Both the position numbers and the translations under genes were made by a program. The notes under the pieces are model-generated. The model did no database searches. It was not told the DNA's origin and worked only from the letters and a program-made list of their open reading frames with translations. Below, piece after piece: positions 51,394 through 60,770 of a stretch of DNA of 64,000 bases (position 1 is its first letter; every line of letters begins with the position of its first letter). The stretch covers positions 1 to 64,000 of the forward strand of contig NZ_QLYY01000015.1 of assembly GCF_003350295.1 (NCBI RefSeq). The letters run 5' to 3'. Source of the DNA: Vibrio tetraodonis. GTDB lineage: Bacteria > Pseudomonadota > Gammaproteobacteria > Enterobacterales > Vibrionaceae.

Positions 51394-52662
51394 GTGGTAA
51401 AAAAAATCCAAGCAATTCGAGGCATGAATGACTGCCTTCCGACCCAGTCTGCGTTGTGGCAAAAATTAGAAAACGCAGTCAAGAAAGTCGTTAGCTCTTA
51501 CGGGTGTACTGAAATACGTATGCCAATTGTTGAGATGACGCATCTCTTTAGTAGAGCAATCGGTGAAGTGACCGATGTAGTTGAAAAAGAAATGTATACC
51601 TTTGATGACCGCAATGGTGACAGCCTGACTCTTCGTCCAGAAGGGACTGCGGGTTGTGTGAGAGCTTGTATTGAAAATAGTTTGATTGACCGCTCAGAAC
51701 AGCGCCTTTGGTATATGGGGCCAATGTTCCGCCATGAGAGACCGCAGAAAGGGCGCTATCGTCAGTTTCACCAGTGTGGTGTGGAAATTTTTGGCTTAGA
51801 CGGCCCTGATGTCGATGCTGAACTCATTATGATGACTGCCCGCTTATGGCGAGAGTTAGGTATTGATAAGCATGTACGTTTAGAACTTAACTCAATTGGC
51901 TCATTAGAAGATCGCGCAAATTACCGTACGGCTTTGGTCGCGTTTTTGGAGCAAAACATCGATGTTTTAGATGACGATTGTAAGCGCCGCATGCATACTA
52001 ACCCACTTCGAGTGCTGGATAGTAAGAACTCGGCAGTACAAGCGATGTTGGCGGATGCTCCAAGACTGTCTGACTATCTAAGTGATGAATCCAAACAACA
52101 CTTTTTAGGTGTGTGTGAACTTCTTGACGCAGCAGGCATCGAATACAGAGTCAATGAACGTTTGGTTCGTGGACTGGATTATTACAACCGTACCGTATTT
52201 GAATGGGTAACCGAGAATCTGGGTGCTCAAGGAACAGTATGTGCCGGTGGCCGTTATGATGGCCTTGTTGAGCAGTTAGGCGGTAAGTCGACTCCAGCCG
52301 TTGGTTTTGCTATGGGGTTAGAGCGATTGGTTCTAATGCTAGAGACACTTGAGCTTACGGATGTACGTCGTGCTGTCGATGTCTATATGGTCACTGCGGG
52401 TGAAGGAACCATGATAGCTGGTTTGAAGCTTGCTGAAGATCTTCGCGAACGTATTGATGGTCTTCGAGTGATGACCCATTTTGGCGGCGGTAATTTTAAG
52501 AAGCAGTTTAAACGGGCTGATAAAGTCGGTGCTGTGGTTGCTTTAGTTCTGGGTGAGAATGAGGTAGCAGAAGACACAGTCGTTCTCAAAGATTTACTTG
52601 GCGGCACTCAAGAGACATGCAAGCAAAGTGATGTCGCTGCTAAATTGGCAGAGCTAATTTAA
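51394..52662 (+). CDS. hisS: Histidyl-tRNA synthetase
   Basis: This class II synthetase charges tRNA-His. The 422-residue product has motif 2 ([21 protein letters not shown]), the histidine-specific [14 protein letters not shown], motif 3 (GFAMGLERL) and a C-terminal anticodon-binding domain. The GTG start ([15 protein letters not shown]) matches the family N-terminus. It follows ispG by 30 bp and is followed by a hairpin before yfgM. Confidence 0.97.
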   Translation: MVKKIQAIRGMNDCLPTQSALWQKLENAVKKVVSSYGCTEIRMPIVEMTHLFSRAIGEVTDVVEKEMYTFDDRNGDSLTLRPEGTAGCVRACIENSLIDRSEQRLWYMGPMFRHERPQKGRYRQFHQCGVEIFGLDGPDVDAELIMMTARLWRELGIDKHVRLELNSIGSLEDRANYRTALVAFLEQNIDVLDDDCKRRMHTNPLRVLDSKNSAVQAMLADAPRLSDYLSDESKQHFLGVCELLDAAGIEYRVNERLVRGLDYYNRTVFEWVTENLGAQGTVCAGGRYDGLVEQLGGKSTPAVGFAMGLERLVLMLETLELTDVRRAVDVYMVTAGEGTMIAGLKLAEDLRERIDGLRVMTHFGGGNFKKQFKRADKVGAVVALVLGENEVAEDTVVLKDLLGGTQETCKQSDVAAKLAELI

Positions 52663-52677
52663 ATACAATTTCACATT

Positions 52678-52706
52678 AAAAGTGGCGGCTGATGTCGCCA
52701 TTTTTT
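52678..52706 (+). terminator. Terminator-like hairpin between hisS and yfgM
   Basis: AAAGTGGCG (52679-52687) pairs with CGCCATTTT (52696-52704, one G-U) around an 8-nt loop and runs into T residues. It may attenuate rather than stop transcription into yfgM-bamB. Confidence 0.6.
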
Positions 52707-52725
52707 AGATTTATGAGGGCAGGAA

Positions 52726-53340
52726 GTGGAACTCTACGATACTGAAGAACAACAGGTTGAAGCGATTAAAGACTGGTGGAAAGAGAATGGAAAATCAGTC
52801 ATTTTAGGCGCAGTCATTGGTCTGGGCGGCCTATTTGGTTGGCGCTATTATCAAGACTCAGTGACAACTGCACAAGAGACTGCTTCTGAGAGTTATACCA
52901 AAGCTGTTCAGCAGTTAACAGAGAACAATACTCAAGGTGAAGCTGCTTTACAAACTTTTATTGATGCCAATAACGACAGCCAATACGCAGTTCTAGCAGC
53001 GCTTCAACTGGCTAAAGTCCAAGTAGAAGCGGGAGAATTCGATGAGGCTTTGGCTCAACTAGAGTGGGCTAAATCGGCGACTGAAGACCAAGCTTTATCT
53101 TCTGTGATTACCTTCCGCCTTGCTCGTTTAAAGTTGGAACAAAGTGATTTTGATGCTGCTTTGGCTGAGCTTTCTTCCATTACCGATGATAGTTGGTCTG
53201 GAAGAGTGGCTGAATTAAAAGGAGATATCCTGCTTCGTAAAGGTGATTCAGAGGGCGCTTATACGGCCTATGTAGAAGCTCAGCAGGCTGAAGATGTTAG
53301 CCAGACATTACAAATGAAACTGGACGATCTGGCGAAATAA
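52726..53340 (+). CDS. yfgM: Ancillary SecYEG translocon subunit YfgM
   Basis: YfgM is a bitopic inner-membrane TPR-like protein that associates with SecYEG and PpiD. The 204-residue product has a cytosolic N-terminus (TEEQQVEAIKDWWKENGKSV), one membrane helix (about 25-43, ILGAVIGLGGLFGWRYYQ) and a periplasmic helical repeat domain. The GTG start follows GGGCAGGAA. bamB follows 10 bp later. Confidence 0.93.
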   Translation: MELYDTEEQQVEAIKDWWKENGKSVILGAVIGLGGLFGWRYYQDSVTTAQETASESYTKAVQQLTENNTQGEAALQTFIDANNDSQYAVLAALQLAKVQVEAGEFDEALAQLEWAKSATEDQALSSVITFRLARLKLEQSDFDAALAELSSITDDSWSGRVAELKGDILLRKGDSEGAYTAYVEAQQAEDVSQTLQMKLDDLAK

Positions 53341-53350
53341 GGATCAATGC

Positions 53351-54511
53351 ATGAAAAAAATGCTTAAGCGGGCAATCGCATCTGCAGCAATTGTCGGCAT
53401 CCTCGCTGGTTGTGCTAGTGAAGAAGATACTGTCATAATGGCGCCAGTGCCCAAGGTAAATAGTGAGTTTACTCCTAAAAGCCTTTGGAGTGCCAGTATT
53501 GGTGATGGCGTTGAACACTACTTTTCTAAACTTACTCCTGAATACGCTTATGACAAGGTGTTCGTTGCCAGTCGAGAGGGCTTGGTAAAAGCACTTAACC
53601 CTGAAAATGGTCGTACTCTGTGGCAGCAAGATCTCGAGCAAGATGTACCATCTCGCTTATCGGGTGGAATTACTGCTGGTTACAGCCAAATTTTCATCGG
53701 TAGTGAAAATGGTCAAGTTATCGCGCTTGATGAAGAAACCGGTGCAGTAAACTGGCGAGTCGATGTAGAAGGGGAAGTATTAGCGGCTCCTGCAACGGAT
53801 GACAACCTAGTTATGGTCCATACTACGACAGGTATGCTGATCGCCCTCGAACAATCAACTGGTGATGTAAAGTGGACGATAAGTACCGAAGTGCCGAATT
53901 TGACTTTGCGTGGCAATAGTAAGCCTGTGACTGTGTCCGGTGGTGTTTTTTGGGGTACAGCTGGTGGGCGTTTAGCCGCTGCCATTGTAGAGCGAGGTCA
54001 GTTGATTTGGCAGCAACCGATAGGCACGCCTTTAGGTGCGACAGAAATTGATCGCTTAGTGGATGTGGATGCATCACCACTTATTTTGGGTAGTACCTTA
54101 TATATTGTGGGTTATAACGGCCAATTGACGGCTTTGGATTTACGCTCGGGTAAACCAGTATGGAAACGTAAGTACTCTTCATCAACTGATTTAGCGAGTG
54201 ACACAAGGCGTATTTACTTAGTCACGGCCAAAGATCATCTTGTTGCTGTGGATGCAAGAAGCGGTACTGAGTTGTGGACCAATGAACAATTGGAAAACCG
54301 TCTGTTAACGGCTCCTGTTATCATAGAAAACTACTTAGTTGTGGGTGATACCGAAGGGTACTTGCACTGGTTAGATAGAGAATCTGGAGAATTTGTTGCG
54401 CAGCAGAAAATCAATAGTAGTGGCTTTGCTGTGGCACCGATTAAGGTTGATGACGGGTATCTTGTTGTGACTAGAAATGGTCAAGTAAAGAAACTAACCC
54501 TGACCAAGTGA
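53351..54511 (+). CDS. bamB: Outer membrane protein assembly factor BamB
   Basis: BamB is an outer-membrane lipoprotein of the BAM complex, an eight-bladed PQQ-type propeller that aids beta-barrel insertion. The 386-residue product has a lipobox at VGILAGC (C21) and repeated blade motifs such as VFVASREGLVKALNPENGRT, FIGSENGQVIALDEETGAVN and LYIVGYNGQLTALDLRSGKP. It is followed by a terminator, so der is separately expressed. Confidence 0.96.
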   Translation: MKKMLKRAIASAAIVGILAGCASEEDTVIMAPVPKVNSEFTPKSLWSASIGDGVEHYFSKLTPEYAYDKVFVASREGLVKALNPENGRTLWQQDLEQDVPSRLSGGITAGYSQIFIGSENGQVIALDEETGAVNWRVDVEGEVLAAPATDDNLVMVHTTTGMLIALEQSTGDVKWTISTEVPNLTLRGNSKPVTVSGGVFWGTAGGRLAAAIVERGQLIWQQPIGTPLGATEIDRLVDVDASPLILGSTLYIVGYNGQLTALDLRSGKPVWKRKYSSSTDLASDTRRIYLVTAKDHLVAVDARSGTELWTNEQLENRLLTAPVIIENYLVVGDTEGYLHWLDRESGEFVAQQKINSSGFAVAPIKVDDGYLVVTRNGQVKKLTLTK

Positions 54512-54532
54512 TCATGTGATACAATTCACATT

Positions 54533-54574
54533 CGGCTCCTTTCTGGCGACAGTTTGGAGCCGTTTGTTTGTTTT
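54533..54574 (+). terminator. Intrinsic terminator after bamB
   Basis: CGGCTCC (54533-54539) and GGAGCCG (54556-54562) close a hairpin with a 16-nt loop, followed by TTTGTTTGTTTT. Confidence 0.85.
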
Positions 54575-54595
54575 AGAGATTGGTAGATTAATGTG

Positions 54596-54648
54596 GTTAT
54601 AGGTAACAGTCTCATTGAAGGTGTTGGCCTTGAGTTGTTACCTATAAC
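54596..54648 (+). promoter_or_regulatory. Long structured stem-loop in the der leader
   Basis: A perfect 13-bp inverted repeat, GTTATAGGTAACA (54596-54608) and TGTTACCTATAAC (54636-54648), encloses a second stem. In the inner part CTCA/TGAG and AAGG/CCTT pair with a 3-nt bulge and a 6-nt loop. No T-run follows, so it is not a standard terminator. It ends 32 bp before the der ATG and lies between the bamB terminator and der. Its function is unknown. Confidence 0.65.
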
Positions 54649-54680
54649 TACATAAAGAAAAGAATATTGTAGAGGTTGTT

Positions 54681-56168
54681 ATGGTACCTGTAGTTGCTCT
54701 AGTAGGGCGTCCAAACGTTGGTAAATCAACGTTGTTTAACCGACTAACACGTACTCGCGATGCTTTGGTTGCGGATTTCCCTGGTTTAACTCGTGACCGT
54801 AAATATGGGCAAGCCAAGCTTGGTGAACACGAATTTATTGTGATCGATACTGGTGGTATCGATGGCACTGAAGAAGGCGTGGAAACTAAGATGGCTGAGC
54901 AGTCACTAGCGGCCATTGATGAAGCTGATGTAGTGCTGTTTATGGTTGATGGTAGAGCTGGTTTAACCCCAGCTGACATTGCTATTTCAAACCATTTGCG
55001 AAAAATTGAAAAGCCATCAATGCTAGTAGTCAATAAGGTCGATGGTATCGATGCTGATGCTGCTTCGGCTGATTTTTGGCAACTCGGTGTAGAACAAATG
55101 TATCAAATTGCAGCAGCTCATGGTCGCGGTGTTGGGGCTTTGATCGACCGTGCTCTAAATCCATTTGCAGAAAAAATGGCAGAGGAAGTAAACGGGGAAA
55201 TCGAGGATCTGACTGACTTTATCGACGAAGATGAAGAGAAGCTGGATTATACCGAAGAAGAAGCAGAAGAAGAGTTTAAACGCCTTCAAGATCAGCCCAT
55301 AAAGTTAGCGATTATTGGCCGCCCCAATGTAGGTAAGTCGACTCTTACTAACCGTATTTTGGGTGAAGAACGTGTGGTTGTTTACGATATGCCGGGAACG
55401 ACTCGTGATTCGATTTATATCCCTATGGAGCGTGATGATCGTGAATACGTTTTAATTGACACGGCAGGTGTTCGTCGTCGCAAACGTATCAATGAAACGG
55501 TGGAAAAATTCTCTGTGGTTAAAACCCTGAAAGCCGTTGAAGATGCGAACGTCGTTTTATTAATTATCGATGCGCGTGAAAACATCTCTGACCAAGACTT
55601 AAGTTTATTGGGCTTTGCGTTAAATGCCGGGCGCTCAATCGTTATCGCGGTAAACAAATGGGATGGCTTAGAATCGGATGTGAAAGAGCATGTGAAAAAA
55701 GAGCTTGATCGCCGTTTAGGTTTTGTTGATTTTGCGCGTATTCATTTTATTTCTGCACTTCATGGTACGGGCGTTGGGCATTTATTTGAGTCGGTTCAAG
55801 AAGCCTACAAATCAGCAACGACACGTGTCGGAACTTCAGTATTGACGCGTATCATGAAGATGGCGACTGAAGATCATCAGCCGCCTTTAGTTCGTGGCCG
55901 TCGAGTAAAACTTAAGTATGCCCACGCAGGCGGATACAACCCACCGATAGTTGTGATTCATGGTAACCAAGTGAACGAGCTTCCAGACTCTTACAAACGT
56001 TATCTGATGAATTATTACCGTAAGTCACTCGAGATCATGGGTACGCCAATTCGCATCCAGTTCCAAAGCAGTGAAAACCCTTTCGAGGGTAAATCGAATA
56101 AGATGACATTATCTCAAGAGCGTAAACGCAAACGCCTAGTGGGCATGATGAAAAATCGAAAGAAATAG
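54681..56168 (+). CDS. der: Ribosome-associated GTPase Der
   Basis: Der (EngA) has two GTPase domains in tandem and is needed for 50S subunit assembly. The 495-residue product has G1 GRPNVGKST at 8-16 and again at about 215-223, G3 DTGG and DTAG, and G4 NKVD and NKWD. An acidic linker (about 170-205, [20 protein letters not shown]) separates the domains, and a KH-like C-terminal domain ends in [14 protein letters not shown]. The upstream leader contains a long hairpin. A strong terminator follows. Confidence 0.97.
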   Translation: MVPVVALVGRPNVGKSTLFNRLTRTRDALVADFPGLTRDRKYGQAKLGEHEFIVIDTGGIDGTEEGVETKMAEQSLAAIDEADVVLFMVDGRAGLTPADIAISNHLRKIEKPSMLVVNKVDGIDADAASADFWQLGVEQMYQIAAAHGRGVGALIDRALNPFAEKMAEEVNGEIEDLTDFIDEDEEKLDYTEEEAEEEFKRLQDQPIKLAIIGRPNVGKSTLTNRILGEERVVVYDMPGTTRDSIYIPMERDDREYVLIDTAGVRRRKRINETVEKFSVVKTLKAVEDANVVLLIIDARENISDQDLSLLGFALNAGRSIVIAVNKWDGLESDVKEHVKKELDRRLGFVDFARIHFISALHGTGVGHLFESVQEAYKSATTRVGTSVLTRIMKMATEDHQPPLVRGRRVKLKYAHAGGYNPPIVVIHGNQVNELPDSYKRYLMNYYRKSLEIMGTPIRIQFQSSENPFEGKSNKMTLSQERKRKRLVGMMKNRKK

Positions 56169-56172
56169 TGAG

Positions 56173-56201
56173 AAGCGCCTAATACAAGAGGCGCTTTTTT
56201 T
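56173..56201 (+). terminator. Intrinsic terminator after der
   Basis: AAGCGCCT (56173-56180) pairs with AGGCGCTT (56189-56196) around an 8-nt loop, followed by a T-run. Confidence 0.92.
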
Positions 56202-56215
56202 ATTTAGGAGACCCT

Positions 56216-57082
56216 ATGTCAGTCACACCCACAGTCATTCACTTTTGCCATGATATTTGGAGTTTGAGCTCAGCGGTTCAGATGATAGAAAGTGATGAAA
56301 ACTATTGCTATGTCGTAACCCAAGCAACGCCTTTCCATCCAGTTAGCCATATTTGGCCTGATCACCCAGCAGACAGAGGGTGGTTAGAAGAATATCCGGT
56401 TGTTGATTGTCTTGTTGGAGCGGTTGATTCATTGAGCGGAGAATTATTTGTAGGCACTGAGATACCTGTACGACGTGACGAAGATGGTTGGAGTTTTGTT
56501 GTGGTTCATTGCTTGGAGAAGAAAAAGGTGGATTTATCCATAGGTCAGCCAGTGTCGTTAAAGGTGGATAAAGCGTATCAGCAAGCGCTTAGCCGCGGAC
56601 ACAGTGCGGGTCATCTTGCCTCTCTTGCTCTTAATAAAGCTCTCGCTGTGCAAAGATATTGGCGTAAAGATGCAGAACGTAAAGATACTCATGGATATTG
56701 TGATTTTAATAGTTACGCTCAGCAGTCAAGTTTTGTTACACCAGAGCAGTGCCATGATACGTATCGTTTGGGCAAGACGTTACGTAAAAGAGGGCTAAAT
56801 AGTGCAGAGCTTCTCGACAATCTTAAAGATATTGAAGCAGCAGTAAACCACCAAATAGCACAATGGCTAAATTTTAAGGCTGATATCAGCATGAAATGCT
56901 GTGGTGACACTTTGACAGACTCTCGTTATTGGCAATGCGATCTAGGTGAGAGTAGTATTGCCGAGATACCTTGTGGAGGAACACATGTGCGAAACTTGCA
57001 GGAATATAAGCAGATTCAAGTGTCTTTAACCCAGGTAGACGAACAAAATATTGAAATGCTCACACACGTAACTTCCACTTAG
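56216..57082 (+). CDS. Alanyl-tRNA editing (AlaX/ThrRS-AlaRS second domain) protein
   Basis: This 288-residue free-standing protein carries the editing domain shared by AlaRS and ThrRS. The metal-binding pairs are visible as H129-S-A-G-H133 (SRGHSAGHLA) and C253-G-G-T-H257 (IPCGGTHVRN). An N-terminal beta domain (about 1-115) precedes them, as in AlaX-type proteins. It would hydrolyse mischarged tRNA (such as Ser-tRNA-Ala) in trans; exact specificity is inferred. AGGAG lies 6 nt before the ATG. The following intergenic region is the probable crtS site, and this gene occupies the VC0764-like position. Confidence 0.85.
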   Translation: MSVTPTVIHFCHDIWSLSSAVQMIESDENYCYVVTQATPFHPVSHIWPDHPADRGWLEEYPVVDCLVGAVDSLSGELFVGTEIPVRRDEDGWSFVVVHCLEKKKVDLSIGQPVSLKVDKAYQQALSRGHSAGHLASLALNKALAVQRYWRKDAERKDTHGYCDFNSYAQQSSFVTPEQCHDTYRLGKTLRKRGLNSAELLDNLKDIEAAVNHQIAQWLNFKADISMKCCGDTLTDSRYWQCDLGESSIAEIPCGGTHVRNLQEYKQIQVSLTQVDEQNIEMLTHVTST

Positions 57083-57084
57083 TA

Positions 57085-57116
57085 ATTATTAGATCATTTT
57101 TTAATATTCTAATAAT
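57085..57116 (+). terminator. AT-rich hairpin after the AlaX-like gene
   Basis: ATTATTAGA (57085-57093) pairs with TCTAATAAT (57108-57116) around a 14-nt loop, starting 2 bp after the stop codon. The stem is AT-only apart from one pair, so termination strength is uncertain. Confidence 0.35.
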
Positions 57117-57189
57117 AGCCATTTAAATATTAAATTTTGGTTTTTTATTCTATTTTAAATCCAAAAACAGGATATGTAACTTATGCTTT

Positions 57190-57340
57190 CGGTGTGTGGT
57201 GATATAAATATTCTTTTATGGCCAGATCGCTGATCAAAATGGATTTAGCCTACGATCGGATAAGGATCCTGTCCTTGCGTGATATGGATCATTCGGTAGA
57301 TTAATCTTTGAGGTTAAGATGGACAATGGTGATTAGACAA
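57190..57340. promoter_or_regulatory. crtS: Probable crtS, chromosome 2 replication-triggering site
   Basis: In V. cholerae crtS is an approximately 150-bp site on chromosome 1 between VC0764 and VC0765. Its replication triggers initiation on chromosome 2 through RctB. Here the same interval, between the AlaX-like gene and yfgJ and upstream of xseA-guaBA, is a 274-bp non-coding gap. It holds five GATC sites at 57225, 57232, 57254, 57265 and 57287. The last four are spaced 22, 11 and 22 bp, so they share one face of the helix. Boundaries are approximate. Identity rests on synteny and site content, not on an alignment. Confidence 0.72.
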
Positions 57341-57356
57341 GATTAAAGGTGTATCT

Positions 57357-57572
57357 ATGATTCAATGTCCTGATTGTGATGTTGAGCTAAAATGGAAGGG
57401 GAAATATCACTGTGAGCAGTGTCAAATGGAGTTTGACAAACAGGCATATTGCCCAGATTGCCAATCTCAGCTTGAAAAGCTTTTGGCTTGCGGTGCAAGT
57501 AATTATTTTTGCAACCAGTGTAACGAGCTAAAGTCCAAATCTAAAGTGCGGTTCGTACTCGTTAAGACATAA
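57357..57572 (+). CDS. yfgJ: Zinc-ribbon protein YfgJ family
   Basis: This 71-residue protein is made of two zinc ribbons: CPDCDVEL...CEQCQ and CPDCQSQL...CNQC. The region KLLACGASNYFCNQCNEL is characteristic of the YfgJ (DUF1407) family. The function is unknown. AAAGGTG precedes the ATG. It lies between the probable crtS site and the convergent xseA, with only 3 bp to the xseA stop. Confidence 0.88.
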   Translation: MIQCPDCDVELKWKGKYHCEQCQMEFDKQAYCPDCQSQLEKLLACGASNYFCNQCNELKSKSKVRFVLVKT

Positions 57573-57575
57573 TGT

Positions 57576-58919
57576 TTATGAGACTGTCGATCGAATCTCA
57601 CCATCATTGAGGCGAGTCACTAGGATATCACCTGATCTTACATCCTCTGAACTTGTAATAATTCGGCCAGATTCTGTTTGGCTGATAGAGTAACCGCGTT
57701 TTAGTGTTGCTAAAGGACTAACCGTATCGAGCTTTTCGCCCGCTAGTGAGAGTTGATGACGAGCTTTGAGAAGATTTTTATCCATTGAGGCGATAAGCTT
57801 GTGTTCGAGCCTTTCCAATGCTGATCTTTGCTCTTGAATATAGTGACTTGGCGTATGTAGTTGCAGTTTATACTGCTGACGTTCAATATGTTGGCTCTGC
57901 GCCGCTAAATTACTCTGCATTGCTCTAGTTAAGCGCATCGAGAGTTCATCAAGTCGCTGGCTTTGCTGCTGAAGCTGATAGGTTGGATGCTGTCTTTCTA
58001 ATCTGTGCTGCAGCCCAGTGATAACTTGCTTATTCCTAGTTAAGTAATGACCAAACCTTGCTTGTAACTTATTGATCAAGTTATTGAGTGTTTGTGACTT
58101 ATGACTATTATCACGGCTAACCAATTCGGCTGCAGCTGAAGGGGTCGGTGCGCGTAAATCGGCAACAAAATCACTGATGGTGACATCTACTTCGTGACCA
58201 ACCGCACTTATGATTGGAATTTGACTTGCTGCTATGGTGCGGGCGACAATTTCATTGTTAAAGCACCACAAGTCTTCAAGAGACCCGCCTCCACGACCTA
58301 AGATTAATACGTCACATTCATTGCGGCTGTTAGCGCATCCGATAGCTTGAGCTATTTGAATCGATGCCTCTTCACCTTGAACCATAGTTGGGTAAATCAC
58401 CACTTCTAAGGATGGATCACGGCGTTTCAGTACATCAAGAATGTCATACAGTGCTGCCCCTGTCTTTGAGGTAATGATGCCGACACGTTTAGGATGCTCT
58501 GGTAGCGTTAGTTTACTGCTTTGAGCAAAAAGCCCTTCAGCGGCTAACAAGAGTTTCAGTTTTTCAAACTCTTGTTGCAGACGCCCATCGCCTTCAGGCT
58601 GCATACTTTCAATGATTAATTGATAATCGCCGCGAGGTTCATAAAGTGATAAGCGCGCTTTAACAAGTACCTGCTGACCATTTTGAGGTTTAAAAGTCAC
58701 GCGCCGATTGTTACCGCGAAACATTGCACATTTAACTTGTGCGCGAGAGTCTTTAAGAGTGAGGTACCAATGGCCGGAAACTGGGGCAGAGAAGTTTGAT
58801 ATTTCGCCCACTAGCCAGACTATGCCCATTTCATTTTCGAGCAAAAGTCGAACTTCAGCATTTAAGCGTGAGACGGTGAATATATTTTGGTTAGTCAGAG
58901 AGGACACTGGAAGTCTCAT
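57576..58919 (-). CDS. xseA: Exodeoxyribonuclease VII large subunit
   Basis: XseA degrades single-stranded DNA together with the small subunit XseB (encoded elsewhere). The 447-residue product has the OB-fold N-terminal domain ([33 protein letters not shown]), the catalytic middle region ([57 protein letters not shown]) and a long coiled-coil C-terminus. The frame is open to 59138, but the family start ([17 protein letters not shown]) is at 58919. It is divergent from guaB. Confidence 0.95.
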   Translation of the reverse strand: MRLPVSSLTNQNIFTVSRLNAEVRLLLENEMGIVWLVGEISNFSAPVSGHWYLTLKDSRAQVKCAMFRGNNRRVTFKPQNGQQVLVKARLSLYEPRGDYQLIIESMQPEGDGRLQQEFEKLKLLLAAEGLFAQSSKLTLPEHPKRVGIITSKTGAALYDILDVLKRRDPSLEVVIYPTMVQGEEASIQIAQAIGCANSRNECDVLILGRGGGSLEDLWCFNNEIVARTIAASQIPIISAVGHEVDVTISDFVADLRAPTPSAAAELVSRDNSHKSQTLNNLINKLQARFGHYLTRNKQVITGLQHRLERQHPTYQLQQQSQRLDELSMRLTRAMQSNLAAQSQHIERQQYKLQLHTPSHYIQEQRSALERLEHKLIASMDKNLLKARHQLSLAGEKLDTVSPLATLKRGYSISQTESGRIITSSEDVRSGDILVTRLNDGEIRSTVS

Positions 58920-58996
58920 AGACGTGAGTATGGAGATTAGCGGCAATATAATACATATCAAGGGGGATAATGCAAGAAAAAAATAAAAAAATTTGT

Positions 58997-59024
58997 AGTA
59001 AATCGATTGCGTTAGCCGTATAAT
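58997..59024 (+). promoter_or_regulatory. guaB promoter with overlapping PurR-type box
   Basis: A perfect -10 TATAAT lies at 59019-59024. AGTAAATCGATTGCGT (58997-59012), read on the minus strand, matches the PurR consensus ANGCAANCGNTTNCNT at all but one fixed position and covers the -35 region. Repression of guaBA by PurR is known in E. coli. Confidence 0.65.
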
Positions 59025-59039
59025 CCGTCCGCAATATCT

Positions 59040-59104
59040 AATCCAAATGTAGTAAAGTTTTATCACTACACTGCACTCATTACGCGAAACGATGAGGTTG
59101 GATT
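59040..59104 (+). promoter_or_regulatory. Possible three-way-junction RNA in the guaB leader
   Basis: AATCCAA (59040-59046) pairs with TTGGATT (59098-59104). Inside are two hairpins: TGTAGT/ACTACA (59048-59053 with 59065-59070, 11-nt loop) and CTCAT/ATGAG (59076-59080 with 59092-59096, 11-nt loop). The structure would start about 9 nt after the predicted transcript start and end 34 nt before the guaB ATG. It is not a known purine riboswitch by sequence. Function is unproven. Confidence 0.45.
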
Positions 59105-59138
59105 GTCCTTTTACTCCTTTTATTGTGAGATATTGCAA

Positions 59139-60602
59139 ATGCTAAGAATTGCCAAAGAAGCGCTGACATTCGACGATGTATTGCTAGTGCCAGCACACTC
59201 CACCGTTCTCCCAAACACAGCTGATCTTCGCACTCGGCTGACCAAAAATATTACTCTGAATATCCCAATGATCTCGGCCTCCATGGATACGGTCACTGAG
59301 GCGCGTTTAGCTATTGCGCTTGCTCAAGAGGGCGGTATTGGATTTATTCATAAAAACATGTCCATAGAGCAGCAAGCTCAGATGGTTCATCAAGTGAAGA
59401 TCTTTGAAGCGGGCGTGGTGTCTCACCCGGTAACCGTTAACCCAGACGCAACCATTGCTGATGTTATCGCACTGACAGAAAAACACGGCTTTGCTGGCTT
59501 CCCAGTGGTAACAGACACTAATGAATTGGTTGGTATCATTACTGGTCGAGATGTTAGGTTTGTAACTGATTTATCTAAAAAAGTTGAAGCGGTTATGACG
59601 CCAAAAGAGCGCCTTGCTTCAGTAAGAGAAGGTGCCACTCGCGAAGAAGTGCAAGAGAAAATGCACGAAGCGCGCGTTGAAAAAGTACTAGTTGTTAACC
59701 GTGATTTCCAACTTACTGGGATGATCACTGCTAAAGATTTCCACAAAGCAGAACGTAAACCAAACGCATGTAAAGATGACCAAGGTCGTTTGCGTGTTGG
59801 TGCCGCTGTGGGCGCAGGTCCAGGTAATGAAGAGCGTGTTGCTGCATTGGTTGAAGCTGGGGTCGATGTTTTATTAATTGACTCGTCTCACGGCCACTCT
59901 GAAGGTGTACTTAATCGTATTCGAGAAACTCGAACGGCTTATCCTGACCTCGATATTATTGGTGGTAACGTTGCTACTGGCGCTGGCGCACTGGCGCTTA
60001 TCGAAGCAGGGGTAAGTGCTGTTAAAGTAGGCATTGGTCCAGGCTCTATTTGTACAACGCGTATTGTAACTGGTGTAGGTGTTCCTCAAGTTACAGCGAT
60101 TGCGGATGCTGCAGAAGTAGCAAATGAATACGGAATTCCTGTGATTGCCGATGGCGGTATTCGTTTTTCTGGTGATATCTGTAAAGCGATTGTGGCTGGC
60201 GCGTCATGTGTCATGGTCGGTTCTATGTTTGCGGGCACAGAAGAAGCACCTGGCGAGGTTATTCTCTACAATGGTCGCTCCTACAAGGCATATCGTGGAA
60301 TGGGCTCTTTGGGTGCTATGTCTCAAGGGTCTTCGGATCGTTACTTCCAGTCGGATAATGCAGCCGATAAGCTTGTGCCTGAAGGTATCGAAGGCAGAAT
60401 CGCTTATAAAGGTCGTTTGAAAGAAATTGTTCACCAACAAATGGGTGGATTACGTTCAAGCATGGGCTTAACAGGCAGCGCGACGGTTGAAGATATGCGC
60501 ACTAAAGCTGAGTTCGTGCGTATCTCAGGTGCGGGAATGAAAGAGTCCCACGTGCACGATGTGCAAATTACTAAAGAAGCACCAAACTACCGTTTAGGAT
60601 AA
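59139..60602 (+). CDS. guaB: Inosine-5'-monophosphate dehydrogenase
   Basis: GuaB oxidises IMP to XMP with NAD+, committing purines to guanine nucleotides. The 487-residue product has the split TIM barrel ([18 protein letters not shown]), a CBS pair at about 93-205, and the catalytic Cys loop [18 protein letters not shown], followed by [13 protein letters not shown] and the flap. The frame opens at 59103, but [13 protein letters not shown] at 59139 is the family N-terminus. guaA follows 193 bp downstream. Confidence 0.97.
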   Translation: MLRIAKEALTFDDVLLVPAHSTVLPNTADLRTRLTKNITLNIPMISASMDTVTEARLAIALAQEGGIGFIHKNMSIEQQAQMVHQVKIFEAGVVSHPVTVNPDATIADVIALTEKHGFAGFPVVTDTNELVGIITGRDVRFVTDLSKKVEAVMTPKERLASVREGATREEVQEKMHEARVEKVLVVNRDFQLTGMITAKDFHKAERKPNACKDDQGRLRVGAAVGAGPGNEERVAALVEAGVDVLLIDSSHGHSEGVLNRIRETRTAYPDLDIIGGNVATGAGALALIEAGVSAVKVGIGPGSICTTRIVTGVGVPQVTAIADAAEVANEYGIPVIADGGIRFSGDICKAIVAGASCVMVGSMFAGTEEAPGEVILYNGRSYKAYRGMGSLGAMSQGSSDRYFQSDNAADKLVPEGIEGRIAYKGRLKEIVHQQMGGLRSSMGLTGSATVEDMRTKAEFVRISGAGMKESHVHDVQITKEAPNYRLG

Positions 60603-60742
60603 TAGTTGCTGATTGGCCGTTTGAAAAATGATCAGAAAGTTGTAGTGGCGATAGTAACCACGATTGCTTTTCAAATCTTCAAGTTGCCAAAACACAAGTA
60701 ACACAACCTAAAATGTTAGCCCCAGCTTAACGAATCAATTAA

Positions 60743-60770
60743 GAGGCGAGTATGCTCGCCTCAGTTTTAA
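60743..60770 (+). terminator. Hairpin between guaB and guaA
   Basis: GAGGCGAG (60743-60750) pairs with CTCGCCTC (60755-60762) around TATG, followed by AGTTTTAAT. The modest T-run suggests partial termination, allowing guaB and guaA levels to differ. Confidence 0.65.

Noticed and set aside
58920..59138. 73-codon N-terminal extension of xseA
   Set aside because: It overlaps the guaB promoter and leader and has no family similarity; the XseA N-terminus aligns from 58919.
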